The notes: generated by a model not told the origin, from the letters alone. DNA of 64,000 nucleotides from VBDM01 sp035651815 (GCA_035651815.1 DASRFB010000071.1:18426-82425); one strand, 5' to 3'. Shown: positions 48,640-57,948, counted from the stretch's first letter. Numbers and translations: made by a program.

Positions 48640-49614
48640 ATGAACGCAGCCCTGCTTCGCCTCGCGCGCGCAAGCATCTTCGCGCTCGCGGCGCTGCCCG
48701 CGGCGCAGGCCGCCGCCGAGGACTATCCCAAAGGGGCGATCAGCCTCGTGATCCCGCTCGCGCCGGGCGACGCGACCGACACGTCCGGGCGCGGCATCGC
48801 CGAGGAGCTCGCGCGCGAGCTGAAAGTGCCCGTCGTCCCGATCAACCGCCCCGGCGGCGGCGGCTCGGTCGGAACCCAGGCGGTGGTGAAAGCCAAGCCG
48901 GACGGCCACACGATCACGCTGACCAACAACGCCGCGCTGATCTACCGCTCCATCATGGACCCGGCGAACGTGACCTACGACGCCCTGCGCGACCTCACGC
49001 CGCTCGGCCTGGCGATGCGCTCGCCGAGCGTCCTCGCGGTGCGCGGGGACGCGCCGTACAAGAGCTTCGCCGAGCTGGTCGAGTACTCGAAGCAGAACCC
49101 TGGCAAGATCCGCATCGGCACCGCGGGCTCCGGCTCCGTGGGCGAATTCTGCGTGCGCACCATCACCTCGCTCACCGGCGCCGACCTGACGATCGTTCCG
49201 TTCACCGGCGCCTCCCCCGCGCTCACCGCGCTGCTCGGGGGCCACGTCGAGGGCATCGTCCTCGCCTTGGGCACGATGACGGGGCAGCTGCGCAACGGCA
49301 CCTTCCGCGGCATGGTGATCTCCAGCAAGTACCCCGATTTTCCCGGCATCCCGACCATGGCGGAGCTCGGCTACCGCGAGCCGCTCTTCGGCGTATGGGT
49401 GGCGTTCTTCGCGCCGGCGGGCGTGCCGCCCGAGGTGAAGCAGATACTGGTGCCGGCGCTCGAGAACGCGATCAAATCGCCGGCGATAGCGGCCAAGCTC
49501 GAGCCGCTCGGGATGGTGCTCGACTACGCGCCGCCCGAGAAGCTGGTCGAAGAGATCCGCGACGAGCACCGGCGCGTGCTGACGATCGCGAAGAAGGCGG
49601 GGCTGGTGAAGTAA
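48640..49614 (+). CDS. Bug-family (tripartite tricarboxylate) substrate-binding protein
   Basis: This 324-residue periplasmic binding protein has a signal peptide ending near AQAAAEDYP (residue 25). The mature start YPKGAISLVIPLAPGDATDTSG is Bug-like, and INRPGGGGSVGTQAVVKAKPDG is the conserved second segment. PGGTTD, usual in Bug proteins, reads PGDATD here. It is an orphan, without TctA or TctB. RBS GAGAGGA precedes the ATG. It is divergent from the cyclase/monooxygenase pair, so it may deliver their substrate or inducer. Confidence 0.9.
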   Translation: MNAALLRLARASIFALAALPAAQAAAEDYPKGAISLVIPLAPGDATDTSGRGIAEELARELKVPVVPINRPGGGGSVGTQAVVKAKPDGHTITLTNNAALIYRSIMDPANVTYDALRDLTPLGLAMRSPSVLAVRGDAPYKSFAELVEYSKQNPGKIRIGTAGSGSVGEFCVRTITSLTGADLTIVPFTGASPALTALLGGHVEGIVLALGTMTGQLRNGTFRGMVISSKYPDFPGIPTMAELGYREPLFGVWVAFFAPAGVPPEVKQILVPALENAIKSPAIAAKLEPLGMVLDYAPPEKLVEEIRDEHRRVLTIAKKAGLVK

Positions 49615-49623
49615 GGCGGGGCG

Positions 49624-52314
49624 TCAGCGCGCCGACGGCGGCGCGGCGCCCAGCCGCGCGCGCGCCCATTCCACCGCGCGGCGCGCATCGCGCGCCTGGA
49701 CCGCGGCCTTCAGGCGGATCCAGTCCGCCGTCTTCTCGGCTTCGTAGAGCGCCCCCGGGTCGAGCTTCTCGCGCGTGAGGGCGAGCAGCTCGTCGGCGCG
49801 CGCGGCGTCGTTGAAGGGCGCCGCCGCTCCCGGCAGCACGTACACGCGTCCGCGCGGCGAGGCCTTCGCGAGCAGGGCCGGCAGCTTGTCGAGGACGAAG
49901 TCCCAGGCGAGCTCCTTCTGGCCGCTGTCGGCGCCGACCTGCGTCACGTTGTACACGGCCTCGCCCGGCGGCAGCGTCTCGGTCGCGAGCATGAAGCGCA
50001 TCACGCGCTCGGCGAGCCGCGGGTCGCGCACCCGGCGCAGCGCCGACTCCGCCTCCCAGCGCTCGCCCACGTCGGTCGCGCCGCGCATCATCGCGAACAG
50101 CGCGTCGAACTCGGCCTCGTCCGCGTGCCTTCCGACGACGTCGAGAACGGCGGACCGGATCGCGGGATCGATCGGCTGCGCGCGGCGCGCGGCGAAGCGC
50201 GCCTTCGCCTCGCTCACCACGTCGGGGTCGTCGGCGCGGCCGAGCGCGTCGATGAGCGTGCGGCGCAGCAGCGCGGTCTCCGGGCTCTCGCGCTCGCGCC
50301 GGTCCCAGCCGACACGCGCGAACGGCGGGCGCAGCAGGCGGGCGGTGTACGCCTGCATCACCTCGGCGTCGGCCGGATCGTCCATCAGGTCGCGCACGAA
50401 CGCGAGCGCGCCGATCACCTGATCCCAGACGGCGCCCTCGGTCTCGGTGCCGAGGCGCTCCGCGAGCGCGAGGTAGCGCGTCACGTCGACGCGCCCGGCC
50501 TGGACCAGGGCGAAGGTGTCGGCGAGCAGCTTCAGCCGGTCCTGCACGTCGAGAAAGGGCAGCGCGGCGGCGAGGCGGCGCAGCGTGGCGTCGTCGTACT
50601 GCACGCGGAAGTAGCCCGTGTCCCCGGCATTGACCACGAGCAGGCCCGCGCAGCGTCCGAGGGCGATCTCCTGCGGCGCGCGCTCGAGCAGCACCGCGCG
50701 GCGCGCGCCGAACGCGTCGGCGACGACGACCGGGATCTTCCACGCGAGCGGCTCGGCCTTCGGGTCGTTGACGGTGAAGCGCTCCTGCGACAGCGTCAGC
50801 GTCTCCGTGCCGTCGCGGCAGCGCCGCGCCGCGCGCACCACCGGCGCGCCCGGCTGCTCGGTCCACGCCGCGGCCAGGGCCGCGACGTCGCTGCCCGACG
50901 CCTCGGACAGGCTCTGCCACAGATCGGCGGTGGTCGCGCTCGAGCCGCGGTGGGCGACGATGTAGCGCCGCACGCCGTCCCGGAACGCGGCCTCGCCGAG
51001 ATACGACTCGAGCATGCGCAGGAGCGCCGCGCCCTTCGCGTAGGTGATGGCGTCGAAGACGTCCATGGCGCGCGCGTCGTTCTCGACCGGCGTCTGGATC
51101 GGGTGCGTCGTGCGCCGGGCATCCTCGGACAGCGCGCGGTCCTTGGCGAGCGCGTCGCGCAGGTCGGAGCTCCACTCGGGATGGAAATGCCGCAGCGTGC
51201 GCCCCGCCATCCAGCTCGCGAAGCCTTCGTTCAGCCAGAGGTTGTCCCACCACGCCATGGTGACGAGGTTGCCGAACCACTGGTGCGCGATCTCGTGCGC
51301 GATGGTGCCGTAGACCTGCTGCCGCCGGCGCGGCGAGTCGGTCGCGCTCGCATAGAGCAGCCAGGCTTCGTTGTAGGCGATCGCGCCCCAGTTCTCCATG
51401 GCGCCGCCTCCGCCGCCCGGCAGCGCGATCTGGTCGAGCTTGGGCAGCGCGTAGCGCTCGCCGAAGTAGTCGTCGTAGTTGCGCACGATCTCCTTCGTCG
51501 CCTGCAGCGCGTAGCGCGCGCGGGCGAGCTTGCCCTTGGGCGTGTAGATGCCGAGCCGCACGCCGTCGACCTCGTCCTCGACCCGGTCCATCTCGCCGAC
51601 GAAGAGCGCGACGAGATAGGTCGCCATCGACGGGGAGCGCGCGAAGGTCACTTCCTTGCGCCCGTCGGGGCGCCGCGACTCGCGCGCCGGCGGCATGTTG
51701 GAGACGACGGTGAGGCCGGCGTCGACCACCGCGGTGATGTCGAAGGTGGCGCGGAACACGGGCTCGTCCCAGCCGGGGAAGAGCCGCCGTGCGTACACGG
51801 GCTCCATCTGCGTCGCGAGCATGGTCTTCTCGACCGCGCGTCCGCGCTCGCGGGTGCGGTAGCCGATGCGGTACAGCCCCTGCGGGTGCCTGCCGATTCG
51901 CCCGGAGTAGTCGATCCGCAGGCGGTAGCGCCCCGGGGGAATCGCGCCCGCCGGCGGATCGAGGGTCGCGATGCCGTCGTCGCGGCCGAGCGTCCAGCGC
52001 AGCGTCATCCCGAAGCCGGCCGCGTCCACCAGGCGTGCGGACTTGAAGCTGAGGTCCGCCGCGTTGAGAACGATCGCCGCGACCGTCTTGCGCACCTCGA
52101 GGTCGATCTCTGCCTCCCCGTCGAACCGATCCCCCGCGGGCGCGATGCGCAGCGCGTAATGCTCCGGGACGACGTCCTTCGGCAGCCTGCCGGGAGTCGC
52201 GGCGAAGGAGAAGCGCGGCTCGGCGAGCGCCCCGCTCCAGGAAAAGATACCGCTCGCGCAGACGGCGAGGACGACCACCGACCGGGCGATGCGGTACGCT
52301 AGGGCGATGCTCAT
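49624..52314 (-). CDS. M1-family zinc aminopeptidase
   Basis: This 896-residue gluzincin aminopeptidase has a signal-like hydrophobic N-terminus (residues 8-30), so it is periplasmic or membrane-tethered. The exopeptidase motif GGAMENWGAIAYNE is followed by the zinc site HEIAH (H340, H344) with E363 in WLNEGFASW. A large ERAP1_C-like helical C-terminal domain follows. It resembles puromycin-sensitive-type enzymes more than E. coli PepN. Its ATG is only 21 bases from the divergent lipoprotein ATG, so each promoter must lie within the other gene. Confidence 0.93.
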   Translation of the reverse strand: MSIALAYRIARSVVVLAVCASGIFSWSGALAEPRFSFAATPGRLPKDVVPEHYALRIAPAGDRFDGEAEIDLEVRKTVAAIVLNAADLSFKSARLVDAAGFGMTLRWTLGRDDGIATLDPPAGAIPPGRYRLRIDYSGRIGRHPQGLYRIGYRTRERGRAVEKTMLATQMEPVYARRLFPGWDEPVFRATFDITAVVDAGLTVVSNMPPARESRRPDGRKEVTFARSPSMATYLVALFVGEMDRVEDEVDGVRLGIYTPKGKLARARYALQATKEIVRNYDDYFGERYALPKLDQIALPGGGGGAMENWGAIAYNEAWLLYASATDSPRRRQQVYGTIAHEIAHQWFGNLVTMAWWDNLWLNEGFASWMAGRTLRHFHPEWSSDLRDALAKDRALSEDARRTTHPIQTPVENDARAMDVFDAITYAKGAALLRMLESYLGEAAFRDGVRRYIVAHRGSSATTADLWQSLSEASGSDVAALAAAWTEQPGAPVVRAARRCRDGTETLTLSQERFTVNDPKAEPLAWKIPVVVADAFGARRAVLLERAPQEIALGRCAGLLVVNAGDTGYFRVQYDDATLRRLAAALPFLDVQDRLKLLADTFALVQAGRVDVTRYLALAERLGTETEGAVWDQVIGALAFVRDLMDDPADAEVMQAYTARLLRPPFARVGWDRRERESPETALLRRTLIDALGRADDPDVVSEAKARFAARRAQPIDPAIRSAVLDVVGRHADEAEFDALFAMMRGATDVGERWEAESALRRVRDPRLAERVMRFMLATETLPPGEAVYNVTQVGADSGQKELAWDFVLDKLPALLAKASPRGRVYVLPGAAAPFNDAARADELLALTREKLDPGALYEAEKTADWIRLKAAVQARDARRAVEWARARLGAAPPSAR

Positions 52315-52335
52315 CGGAGCGACAGGGAGAAAGCC

Positions 52336-52539
52336 ATGAGGACGATATTAGCTTTGCTTGCGGCCGCCGCGCTCGCCGGCTGCGGCGTCGAGACCGCCAG
52401 CACGGCGGCCACCGCGGCCGCGCTCAAGAAGCAGGAGCTCGAGCAGGGCAAGAAGACCATGGAGCAGATGCAGAAGAGCATCGGCCAGGCCATGGACATG
52501 GAGAGCCAGCGCGCGCGGAGCGCGGGCGACGAGAAGTAG
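52336..52539 (+). CDS. Small helical lipoprotein
   Basis: This 67-residue predicted lipoprotein has the lipobox AALAGC, with lipidated C16. The mature part is a single charged helix (ALKKQELEQGKKTMEQMQKS), which could pack as a coiled coil. RBS AGGGAGAAAG precedes the ATG. I do not recognise a family. It is divergent from the aminopeptidase and converges on the cytochrome gene with 4 bases between stops. Confidence 0.65.
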   Translation: MRTILALLAAAALAGCGVETASTAATAAALKKQELEQGKKTMEQMQKSIGQAMDMESQRARSAGDEK

Positions 52540-52543
52540 AGCG

Positions 52544-53065
52544 CTACTGGATCTTCTCCGGGAAGCGGAGGATGAACCCGTCGCGGTTCGGCATCCGCAC
52601 CTTGGGCAGCGTCTCGGAGTTCATCGAGTCGTCGGGGCCGATCAGCTTGTTCTCCGACAGGATGTACGCGGTCAGCGCGTAGACCTCGTTGTCGGTGAGC
52701 GAGCGCGGCTGGGGCCACGGCATCGCTCGCCGGATGTAGTCGAACACCGTCGTCGCGTACGGCCAGAAGTTGGCGATCGTGCGCGTCGAGTCCATGTTCA
52801 CGATCTTGTCGCCGCCGACCAGCGTGGCGTTCCTGCCGCCGCGCGCGTTCTCGCCGTGACAGGCGGCGCATTTCTGCGCGAAGATCTTCTCGCCCTGGGC
52901 GGGCGTCCCGCCGCCGAGCGGCAGCCCCGCGCCGTCGGGCGGGATGCTGATGTCCCAGGGGGCCATCTCGGCGGGCGTGATGGGCTTGCCGAGGTTCGGG
53001 CCCGCGGCGAAGGCGCCCGAGCACGCGAGCGCCAGCGCGGCGGCAAGCGCCTTACGCGTAGACAT
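52544..53065 (-). CDS. Monohaem cytochrome c, partner of the SoxC-type protein
   Basis: This 173-residue periplasmic c-type cytochrome has a signal peptide ending near GAFAAG and one haem site, CAACH (C66, C69, H70). A methionine in RRAMPWPQP is a likely sixth ligand. The domain resembles SorB/SoxD-type subunits that take electrons from a sulfite-oxidase-like molybdoenzyme. SoxD usually has two haems and is much longer. Its start overlaps the end of the molybdoenzyme gene by 14 bases, so the two are coupled. Confidence 0.88.
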   Translation of the reverse strand: MSTRKALAAALALACSGAFAAGPNLGKPITPAEMAPWDISIPPDGAGLPLGGGTPAQGEKIFAQKCAACHGENARGGRNATLVGGDKIVNMDSTRTIANFWPYATTVFDYIRRAMPWPQPRSLTDNEVYALTAYILSENKLIGPDDSMNSETLPKVRMPNRDGFILRFPEKIQ

Positions 53066-54368
53066 GTTTCACCTCGCCTTTCGCGTCGACGGCCCAGCTG
53101 GTCGGCCCGTTGTAATGCTGGCTCACGAACGCCGTCACCGGCGGCGTCCTCGCGCTCTGGCCGCGCTCGGCGACGATCTGGGCGCGCGTCGGCTGCACGT
53201 TGCCCGCCTCGTCCCAGGCGCGGCTCTGCAGGACCGCCGGCCCGCCGTCCCAGCGCCACAGCGCGCGGAAGCGCGTGAACGCCTTCGGCAGCACCGGGTC
53301 CTGCAGCGCGGCCTGCGCCCAGCTCGAGCCGCCGTCGGCCGAGACCAGCACTTTCGCGATGCGCCCGTTGCCCGACCACGCGAGCCCCGAGATCTCGTAG
53401 AGACCCGGACCGCGCAGCAGGTGCCCGAACGACGGGTGCGTAATGAAGGACTTCACCTCGTTCACGAAGTAGAAGCGGTACGCCTTGCCGTTCGGCAGGA
53501 TGGGCGCGTAGGTGCGCGCCTCGTAGTAGCTCATCGCCGGCTCGTCGACGAGCTTGATGCGGCGAAGGTACTTCACGTTCATGTTGCCTTCCCAGCCCGG
53601 GAGCAGCAGCCGCATCGGGTAGCCGTTGCCCGGCATCAGCCGCTCGCCGTTCTGGTACAGCGCGATCATCGCGTCGTCGAGGCCCTTCTTCAGCGGCACG
53701 CTGCGCGAGAGCGCCGGCGCGTCGGCGCCTTCGGCGATCATCCACTTCGCTTTCGCCTCGATCCCGGTCTCCTCGAGCAGCGTCGACAGCGGCACGCCGG
53801 TCCACTCGGCGCACGACGACAGCCCGTGCAGCGCCTGCACCGTCGCCTGGATCGGATCGTGCGCGAACAGCGGCGCGCTGTTGCCGCCGCACTCGACGAA
53901 GGTCATGCGCGACACCATCGGGTAGCGCTCGAGCGCGTCGAGCGTGAACACGAGCGGCCGCTTCACCAGCCCGTGGATCACGAGCTTGTGGCGCTCGGGA
54001 TCGATGTCGGGATTGCCCGCGTGCGAGATGACGAAGTGCAGCCCGTTCGGCGTGAACGTTCCGTTCAGCAGATGGTGCGGCGTGCGCGCGTGCTGCGTGC
54101 GCGGCTCGCCGTTCGGATTCGACAGCGTGCGCGCGACCTTCTTCTCGTAGCGCGACGGCAGGCCGTAGGTGCCGACGGTCTCGCCCGGCACGCGGCTCCA
54201 GGGATCGTCCTTCAGCGGCTCGGCGGCGGCGGGCTTCGCGAGCGCGTAGCCGGTGACGGCCGCGAGCGCGGCGCCGCCGCGCAAGAACGCGCGGCGGTCG
54301 ACGAGCCCGTTTGCTGCTGCGGGGATCAGATCATCGGTTCTGCGCTGCGACGGCCGGGTCCTCGCCAT
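53052..54368 (-). CDS. soxC: SoxC-type sulfite/sulfur dehydrogenase molybdoenzyme
   Basis: This 438-residue sulfite-oxidase-fold protein is exported by Tat (signal DRRAFLRGG, about 25-45). The molybdenum ligand cysteine is C160 in FVECGGNS. GNGYPMRLLLPGWEGNMNVKYLRRI and YYEARTYAPILP resemble SoxC. The C-terminal dimerisation domain is present. It oxidises sulfite or protein-bound sulfane sulfur and passes electrons to the cytochrome encoded next. The other sox genes are absent. ATG at 54368 is preferred over an upstream alternative at 54398. Confidence 0.87.
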   Translation of the reverse strand: MARTRPSQRRTDDLIPAAANGLVDRRAFLRGGAALAAVTGYALAKPAAAEPLKDDPWSRVPGETVGTYGLPSRYEKKVARTLSNPNGEPRTQHARTPHHLLNGTFTPNGLHFVISHAGNPDIDPERHKLVIHGLVKRPLVFTLDALERYPMVSRMTFVECGGNSAPLFAHDPIQATVQALHGLSSCAEWTGVPLSTLLEETGIEAKAKWMIAEGADAPALSRSVPLKKGLDDAMIALYQNGERLMPGNGYPMRLLLPGWEGNMNVKYLRRIKLVDEPAMSYYEARTYAPILPNGKAYRFYFVNEVKSFITHPSFGHLLRGPGLYEISGLAWSGNGRIAKVLVSADGGSSWAQAALQDPVLPKAFTRFRALWRWDGGPAVLQSRAWDEAGNVQPTRAQIVAERGQSARTPPVTAFVSQHYNGPTSWAVDAKGEVKHVYA

Positions 54369-54416
54369 GGCGGTCCTCCTGTGCGCGGGCTCGCGCACAG
54401 GATACCGCGCTTCGGA

Positions 54417-55148
54417 CTAGGACGCCTTGCCGAGCAGCTTGTCGGCGAGGATGCGGCTGCAGCGGTCGTTGCTGTAGTGGTAGATTTCCTTAAAGCGCTT
54501 GCCGCCGTCCTTCTCGAACTCGGTGACGTCGAGCTTGCGCTTGTCGGCTTCGTCGCCGAAGATGCCGAGGAAGCAGAGATCGGACCACAGGATCTTGCCG
54601 TCCGAGGGCCGGATCAGCCGGGCCTTGCCGGCGAAGCCATACGTGTAGGTCTGCCAGTTCATGGCGCCATAGCCGGCTCCCGGGCCTTCCACGTTGATCT
54701 CGAGCACCAGGCCGCTCGAGAACTTGCTGCCGTACTGCGCCGGATTCTCCTGGTACACGCGCGGCGGGAACAAGGCGGACGCCACGCGCACGGTCGGGAG
54801 CCGGCCCTCCGTCTTGAGCTTCTCGACCAGCTTCGCGCTCACCTCGTCGGCTTGGTCGGGCAGCCCGTACGCTTTCACGAGCTGGTCGCCGCTCGGCAGC
54901 TCGCCCGACTTGGTCCCGGACACGATCAGCGCCGGCAAGAGACCGCCGCCCGCCTGGCTCTTCGGCGTCATGATGTTCATTCCGACCGTCCGAAACCACA
55001 CCACATTGATGACCGGGGCGGCTTTCAGCTCGGCACCGGTCTCCGGGGTCATCTTGACGTAAGCGGGTCCGCCGCAGCCGGCCAGCACTGTGCCTGCGCA
55101 GACCAGCGCGAAATACCGTGCGATGGAACGGATGTCCTTTTGCTTCAT
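54417..55148 (-). CDS. Hypothetical lipoprotein
   Basis: I do not recognise this 243-residue lipoprotein. The lipobox VLAGC gives lipidated C25. The rest is an alpha/beta-looking periplasmic domain with VINVVWFRTVGMN and a strand-rich end (MNWQTYTYGFAGKARLIRPSDGK, in pieces). The phrase KILWSDLCFLG near residue 186 suggests similarity to GNA1162-like or CsgG-related lipoproteins, but I cannot confirm this. RBS GGAGGAG is present. It is followed on the same strand by the SoxC-type gene. Confidence 0.65.
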   Translation of the reverse strand: MKQKDIRSIARYFALVCAGTVLAGCGGPAYVKMTPETGAELKAAPVINVVWFRTVGMNIMTPKSQAGGGLLPALIVSGTKSGELPSGDQLVKAYGLPDQADEVSAKLVEKLKTEGRLPTVRVASALFPPRVYQENPAQYGSKFSSGLVLEINVEGPGAGYGAMNWQTYTYGFAGKARLIRPSDGKILWSDLCFLGIFGDEADKRKLDVTEFEKDGGKRFKEIYHYSNDRCSRILADKLLGKAS

Positions 55149-55194
55149 TGGTCTCCTCCTTGCCCTTTGGGCTGTGTTGTAGATATTTAGGCCG

Positions 55195-55662
55195 CTATGG
55201 CCGCAGCTTCTCGACGGCGTCTGGATGCAGCAGGTTCTTGACCGACTCGAGGCTCGTACCGCGGTCGATCGCGTGCGCGTTCATGTCGCAGCCGAGCTCG
55301 TAGAAATGCCCGGCCTCGACGGTTGCCTCGAACAGCATGAACGTTTCCGCCATGGAAGGCTTGTGGGGGTCCCAAAATCTCGGATCGAAGCACCTCACTT
55401 TGAACAGGTGCGTTCCCGGCGTGACGCGCGTCACATCCGGGAAGCCGCCCATGGACGTTCCGATCGTCTTGCCGTCGACGCCGGAGAAGCGCGCGCTGCG
55501 CGCCTTGGCGTCGTAGACACCCTCCCTCGGCGTGAACAGGATGGCGACCTTCGCGTCGGGTGCCTGCAGGCCCTGGTCGGCGTCCCGAATATCCGCGGTG
55601 CCGCCGCAGCCCGCGAGCAGTGCGGTCGATACCGCCGACCACGCGATCCATTGGCTTTTCAT
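55195..55662 (-). CDS. Hypothetical lipoprotein
   Basis: This 155-residue predicted lipoprotein has the lipobox ALLAGC and lipidated C19. The mature domain has APDAKVAILFTPREGVYDAKARS and VTPGTHLFKVRCFDPR, a beta-sandwich-like pattern with two further cysteines (in VRCFD and LGCDM). The family is unknown. A minus-strand TATATT (55694-55689) lies 27 bases upstream of the ATG and may be its -10. It sits between another lipoprotein gene and the large cytochrome/propeller gene. Confidence 0.62.
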   Translation of the reverse strand: MKSQWIAWSAVSTALLAGCGGTADIRDADQGLQAPDAKVAILFTPREGVYDAKARSARFSGVDGKTIGTSMGGFPDVTRVTPGTHLFKVRCFDPRFWDPHKPSMAETFMLFEATVEAGHFYELGCDMNAHAIDRGTSLESVKNLLHPDAVEKLRP

Positions 55663-55740
55663 GGACTTCCCCCCCGGAGTTGATGCGCAATATAGCTCCG
55701 GGACGGCCGCGATATGCGGCGGTCGTATCGCCCAGCGGTA

Positions 55741-57879
55741 CTAGTTGGCGAGCGGATCGGGCCGCATCTGGAACCGCACCACCTTCGGCCGGTTCTGCGT
55801 GCCGCCCTCGAGATGGAACATCGCGCGCGTCGCGAACGTCGCCCACAGCGCGCGCCCCTTCCAGCCGGCGGCCGGGTCGTCGATCCGGCCTTCGGCCCAC
55901 TTGGTGTAGAAGCCGTTCGGGTAAGGCACGCGCAGCGTGACGAACTTGCCGTCGACCAGCGCGAGCAGCGCCTCGTTCAGGTTGCCGGTCGCGTACGGGA
56001 CGTTGGGGCCGAGGCCGAAGGCGTCGAACTGGTCGACCCAGGTGAAGTAGCTCGACTCGACGCTGCCCGATTCGGAGACGCCCGCGAACTGCGGCCCGGG
56101 AAACGGGTGCAGCGTCCAGCCCTCGGGACAGTGCTTGCCGGTCGCGCTCGGGCCGTTCAGGACCTTGCATTTGCGGCGGTCGAACTCGCCCAGGTGCCCG
56201 CTCGAGAGCGATGCCCAGTACACGCCGTTCCTGTCGATGTCGCCGCCGCGCGGGCCGTAGCCCGGGAACGGGGGCTCGTAGACCTCGGTGAGCGCGGTGT
56301 GCGTCGGATCGGGACCGGGAGCGACGCGCACCACGTACCCCGGGAAGCCGAGCGAGGTGCCCCACACCGAGCCGTCCCGCGGGTTCACGGCGACCGCGTA
56401 GAGGCCGATCATCACGCGCCTGTCCTTCGACGGATCGACCGGCGCCTTGGCGTCGACGTAGTCGTCGCGCCGGGCGTTGCCGTTGGTGTCGAGCACGAAC
56501 GGCGTCCAGCCCTGGGCGCGAGCTTCGTCGCCCGTCTCCTCGAACACGCGCCGGTTCAGCCAGCCGAGCACGCCCGAGGCGGTCGCGCCGCTCGAGGTCC
56601 ACAGCGTCTGGTCGGCATCTTCTGCGAAGATCAGGTGGTGCGTCGGGAAGCAGGTGCTGATCAGCGTGAACTTGCCGGTCGACGGGTCGTACATCGACAG
56701 ATGGCGGTTGGCGCGCTCGAGCGGCACGGCCTTCGCGGAAGGATGGCTCGAGCCCTTGCGGCAGAACGCGGGATTCTCCGGCGGCCGCACGCGCGCGGTG
56801 AACCAGACCCGGCCGCGCTCGTCCATCATCGGGTTGTGCAGGCTCGCCTTGCTGTCCCAGATCGGCTGGTCGCCCCAGTAAGGCGACGGCGCCATCGGCG
56901 CGCGCTTCGACGAGGGCGTGTTCGGGTCGCGCACCGGATGATGCACGCGCATCGCGGTGTTCGTCCCCGGATCGAGCACCGGGAAATCGTCCGTGCTCTC
57001 CTCGGTCGAGCCGTAGAGCTTGCCGTACGGATTGATCGTGGGCTTGCGCTTGTCGGTCCCGATCAGGTCGTGCATGTAGCCGGTCGGGGTGCTCCAGTCC
57101 CAGAGCGTGAGCACGAGGTTGCGCTCGACGCCCTCGGGCCGGCGCGGCGCCGAGCGCGGCAGCTCGCCCGCGGCGACGCGGTCGGTCCAGTCGGCCCAGA
57201 GCGAGAGCGAGAGCTTCGGGCCGAGACGCCCGATGACCGAGGTCATCGTCGTCATCGCCTGGCCCGAGGCGATGCGCCGCGCCCACGCGTCGAACGACGA
57301 TGGGAACGAGCCGAGCGCCTTGGGGATCGTGCGCGTGCCCTTCGTGCCGAGCGCGTGGCACGAGTTGCAGCCGTTCGTCTTGACGGTGTTCAGCCACTCG
57401 CCCTGCGTGTGGAACGTCGCCGGCACGCCGTTCCCATTCTCGCCGGTGCCCGGGAACAGGCTCTTGTCCGGGATCTTCAGCATCGAGTACCAGTAGATCG
57501 CCGGATAGTAGTCGGCTGCGTAGGCGGCGCTCGGCGCCACCACGGAGCGCAGGTCGACACGCCGGCCCGGCGAGGCCTTCACCTTGGGCGAGTCTACGAG
57601 GCCGTAGCCCCGGACCCAGACGCTGTAGCTCGCGCGAGGGAGCTCCGGGACGAGGTACCGGCCTTGGTCGTCTGTTACGACGATCTTGGCGAATTTCGTC
57701 GGAAGGTCGGTGGTCTCGGCGATCACCCAGACGCCCGCCTCGGGGCCGTCCGCACCGGTGACCACGCCGCCCAGGTCGCTCGCCCCGATCGGCGGGACGT
57801 CTGTCGGCCGGGCGCCCGCGGCCAGGCAGGCGCTCAACAGTCCGACCCCCGTGATGCTCCAGCGCCCCGCTGCTCTCAT
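55741..57879 (-). CDS. Exported carboxypeptidase-regulatory/cytochrome c/propeller-like protein
   Basis: This 712-residue envelope protein has a signal with a possible lipobox LSAC (C18), a carboxypeptidase-regulatory-like beta sandwich (about 35-115: GGVVTGADGPEAGVWVIAE...GRYLVPELPRASYSVWV, in parts), a cytochrome c motif CNSCH (C171, C174, H175) and then a long region of repeats like DRNGVYWASLSSGHLGEFD that suggests an NHL or virginiamycin-lyase-like propeller. It could be a periplasmic electron-transferring oxidoreductase or lyase. It is leftward, upstream of two lipoproteins and a SoxC-type pair. No enzyme assignment is certain. Confidence 0.75.
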   Translation of the reverse strand: MRAAGRWSITGVGLLSACLAAGARPTDVPPIGASDLGGVVTGADGPEAGVWVIAETTDLPTKFAKIVVTDDQGRYLVPELPRASYSVWVRGYGLVDSPKVKASPGRRVDLRSVVAPSAAYAADYYPAIYWYSMLKIPDKSLFPGTGENGNGVPATFHTQGEWLNTVKTNGCNSCHALGTKGTRTIPKALGSFPSSFDAWARRIASGQAMTTMTSVIGRLGPKLSLSLWADWTDRVAAGELPRSAPRRPEGVERNLVLTLWDWSTPTGYMHDLIGTDKRKPTINPYGKLYGSTEESTDDFPVLDPGTNTAMRVHHPVRDPNTPSSKRAPMAPSPYWGDQPIWDSKASLHNPMMDERGRVWFTARVRPPENPAFCRKGSSHPSAKAVPLERANRHLSMYDPSTGKFTLISTCFPTHHLIFAEDADQTLWTSSGATASGVLGWLNRRVFEETGDEARAQGWTPFVLDTNGNARRDDYVDAKAPVDPSKDRRVMIGLYAVAVNPRDGSVWGTSLGFPGYVVRVAPGPDPTHTALTEVYEPPFPGYGPRGGDIDRNGVYWASLSSGHLGEFDRRKCKVLNGPSATGKHCPEGWTLHPFPGPQFAGVSESGSVESSYFTWVDQFDAFGLGPNVPYATGNLNEALLALVDGKFVTLRVPYPNGFYTKWAEGRIDDPAAGWKGRALWATFATRAMFHLEGGTQNRPKVVRFQMRPDPLAN

Positions 57880-57948
57880 CGCGCCTTCCTCCGGCCGAAA
57901 CGGTGGTCCCGGCGGAGGATTCTATGCCACGCGCGTGGAAATCGGGTG

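Noticed and set aside
52544..54368. A complete thiosulfate-oxidising Sox system
   Set aside because: Only SoxC-type and monohaem cytochrome genes are present; soxX, Y, Z, A and B are not found in the window.
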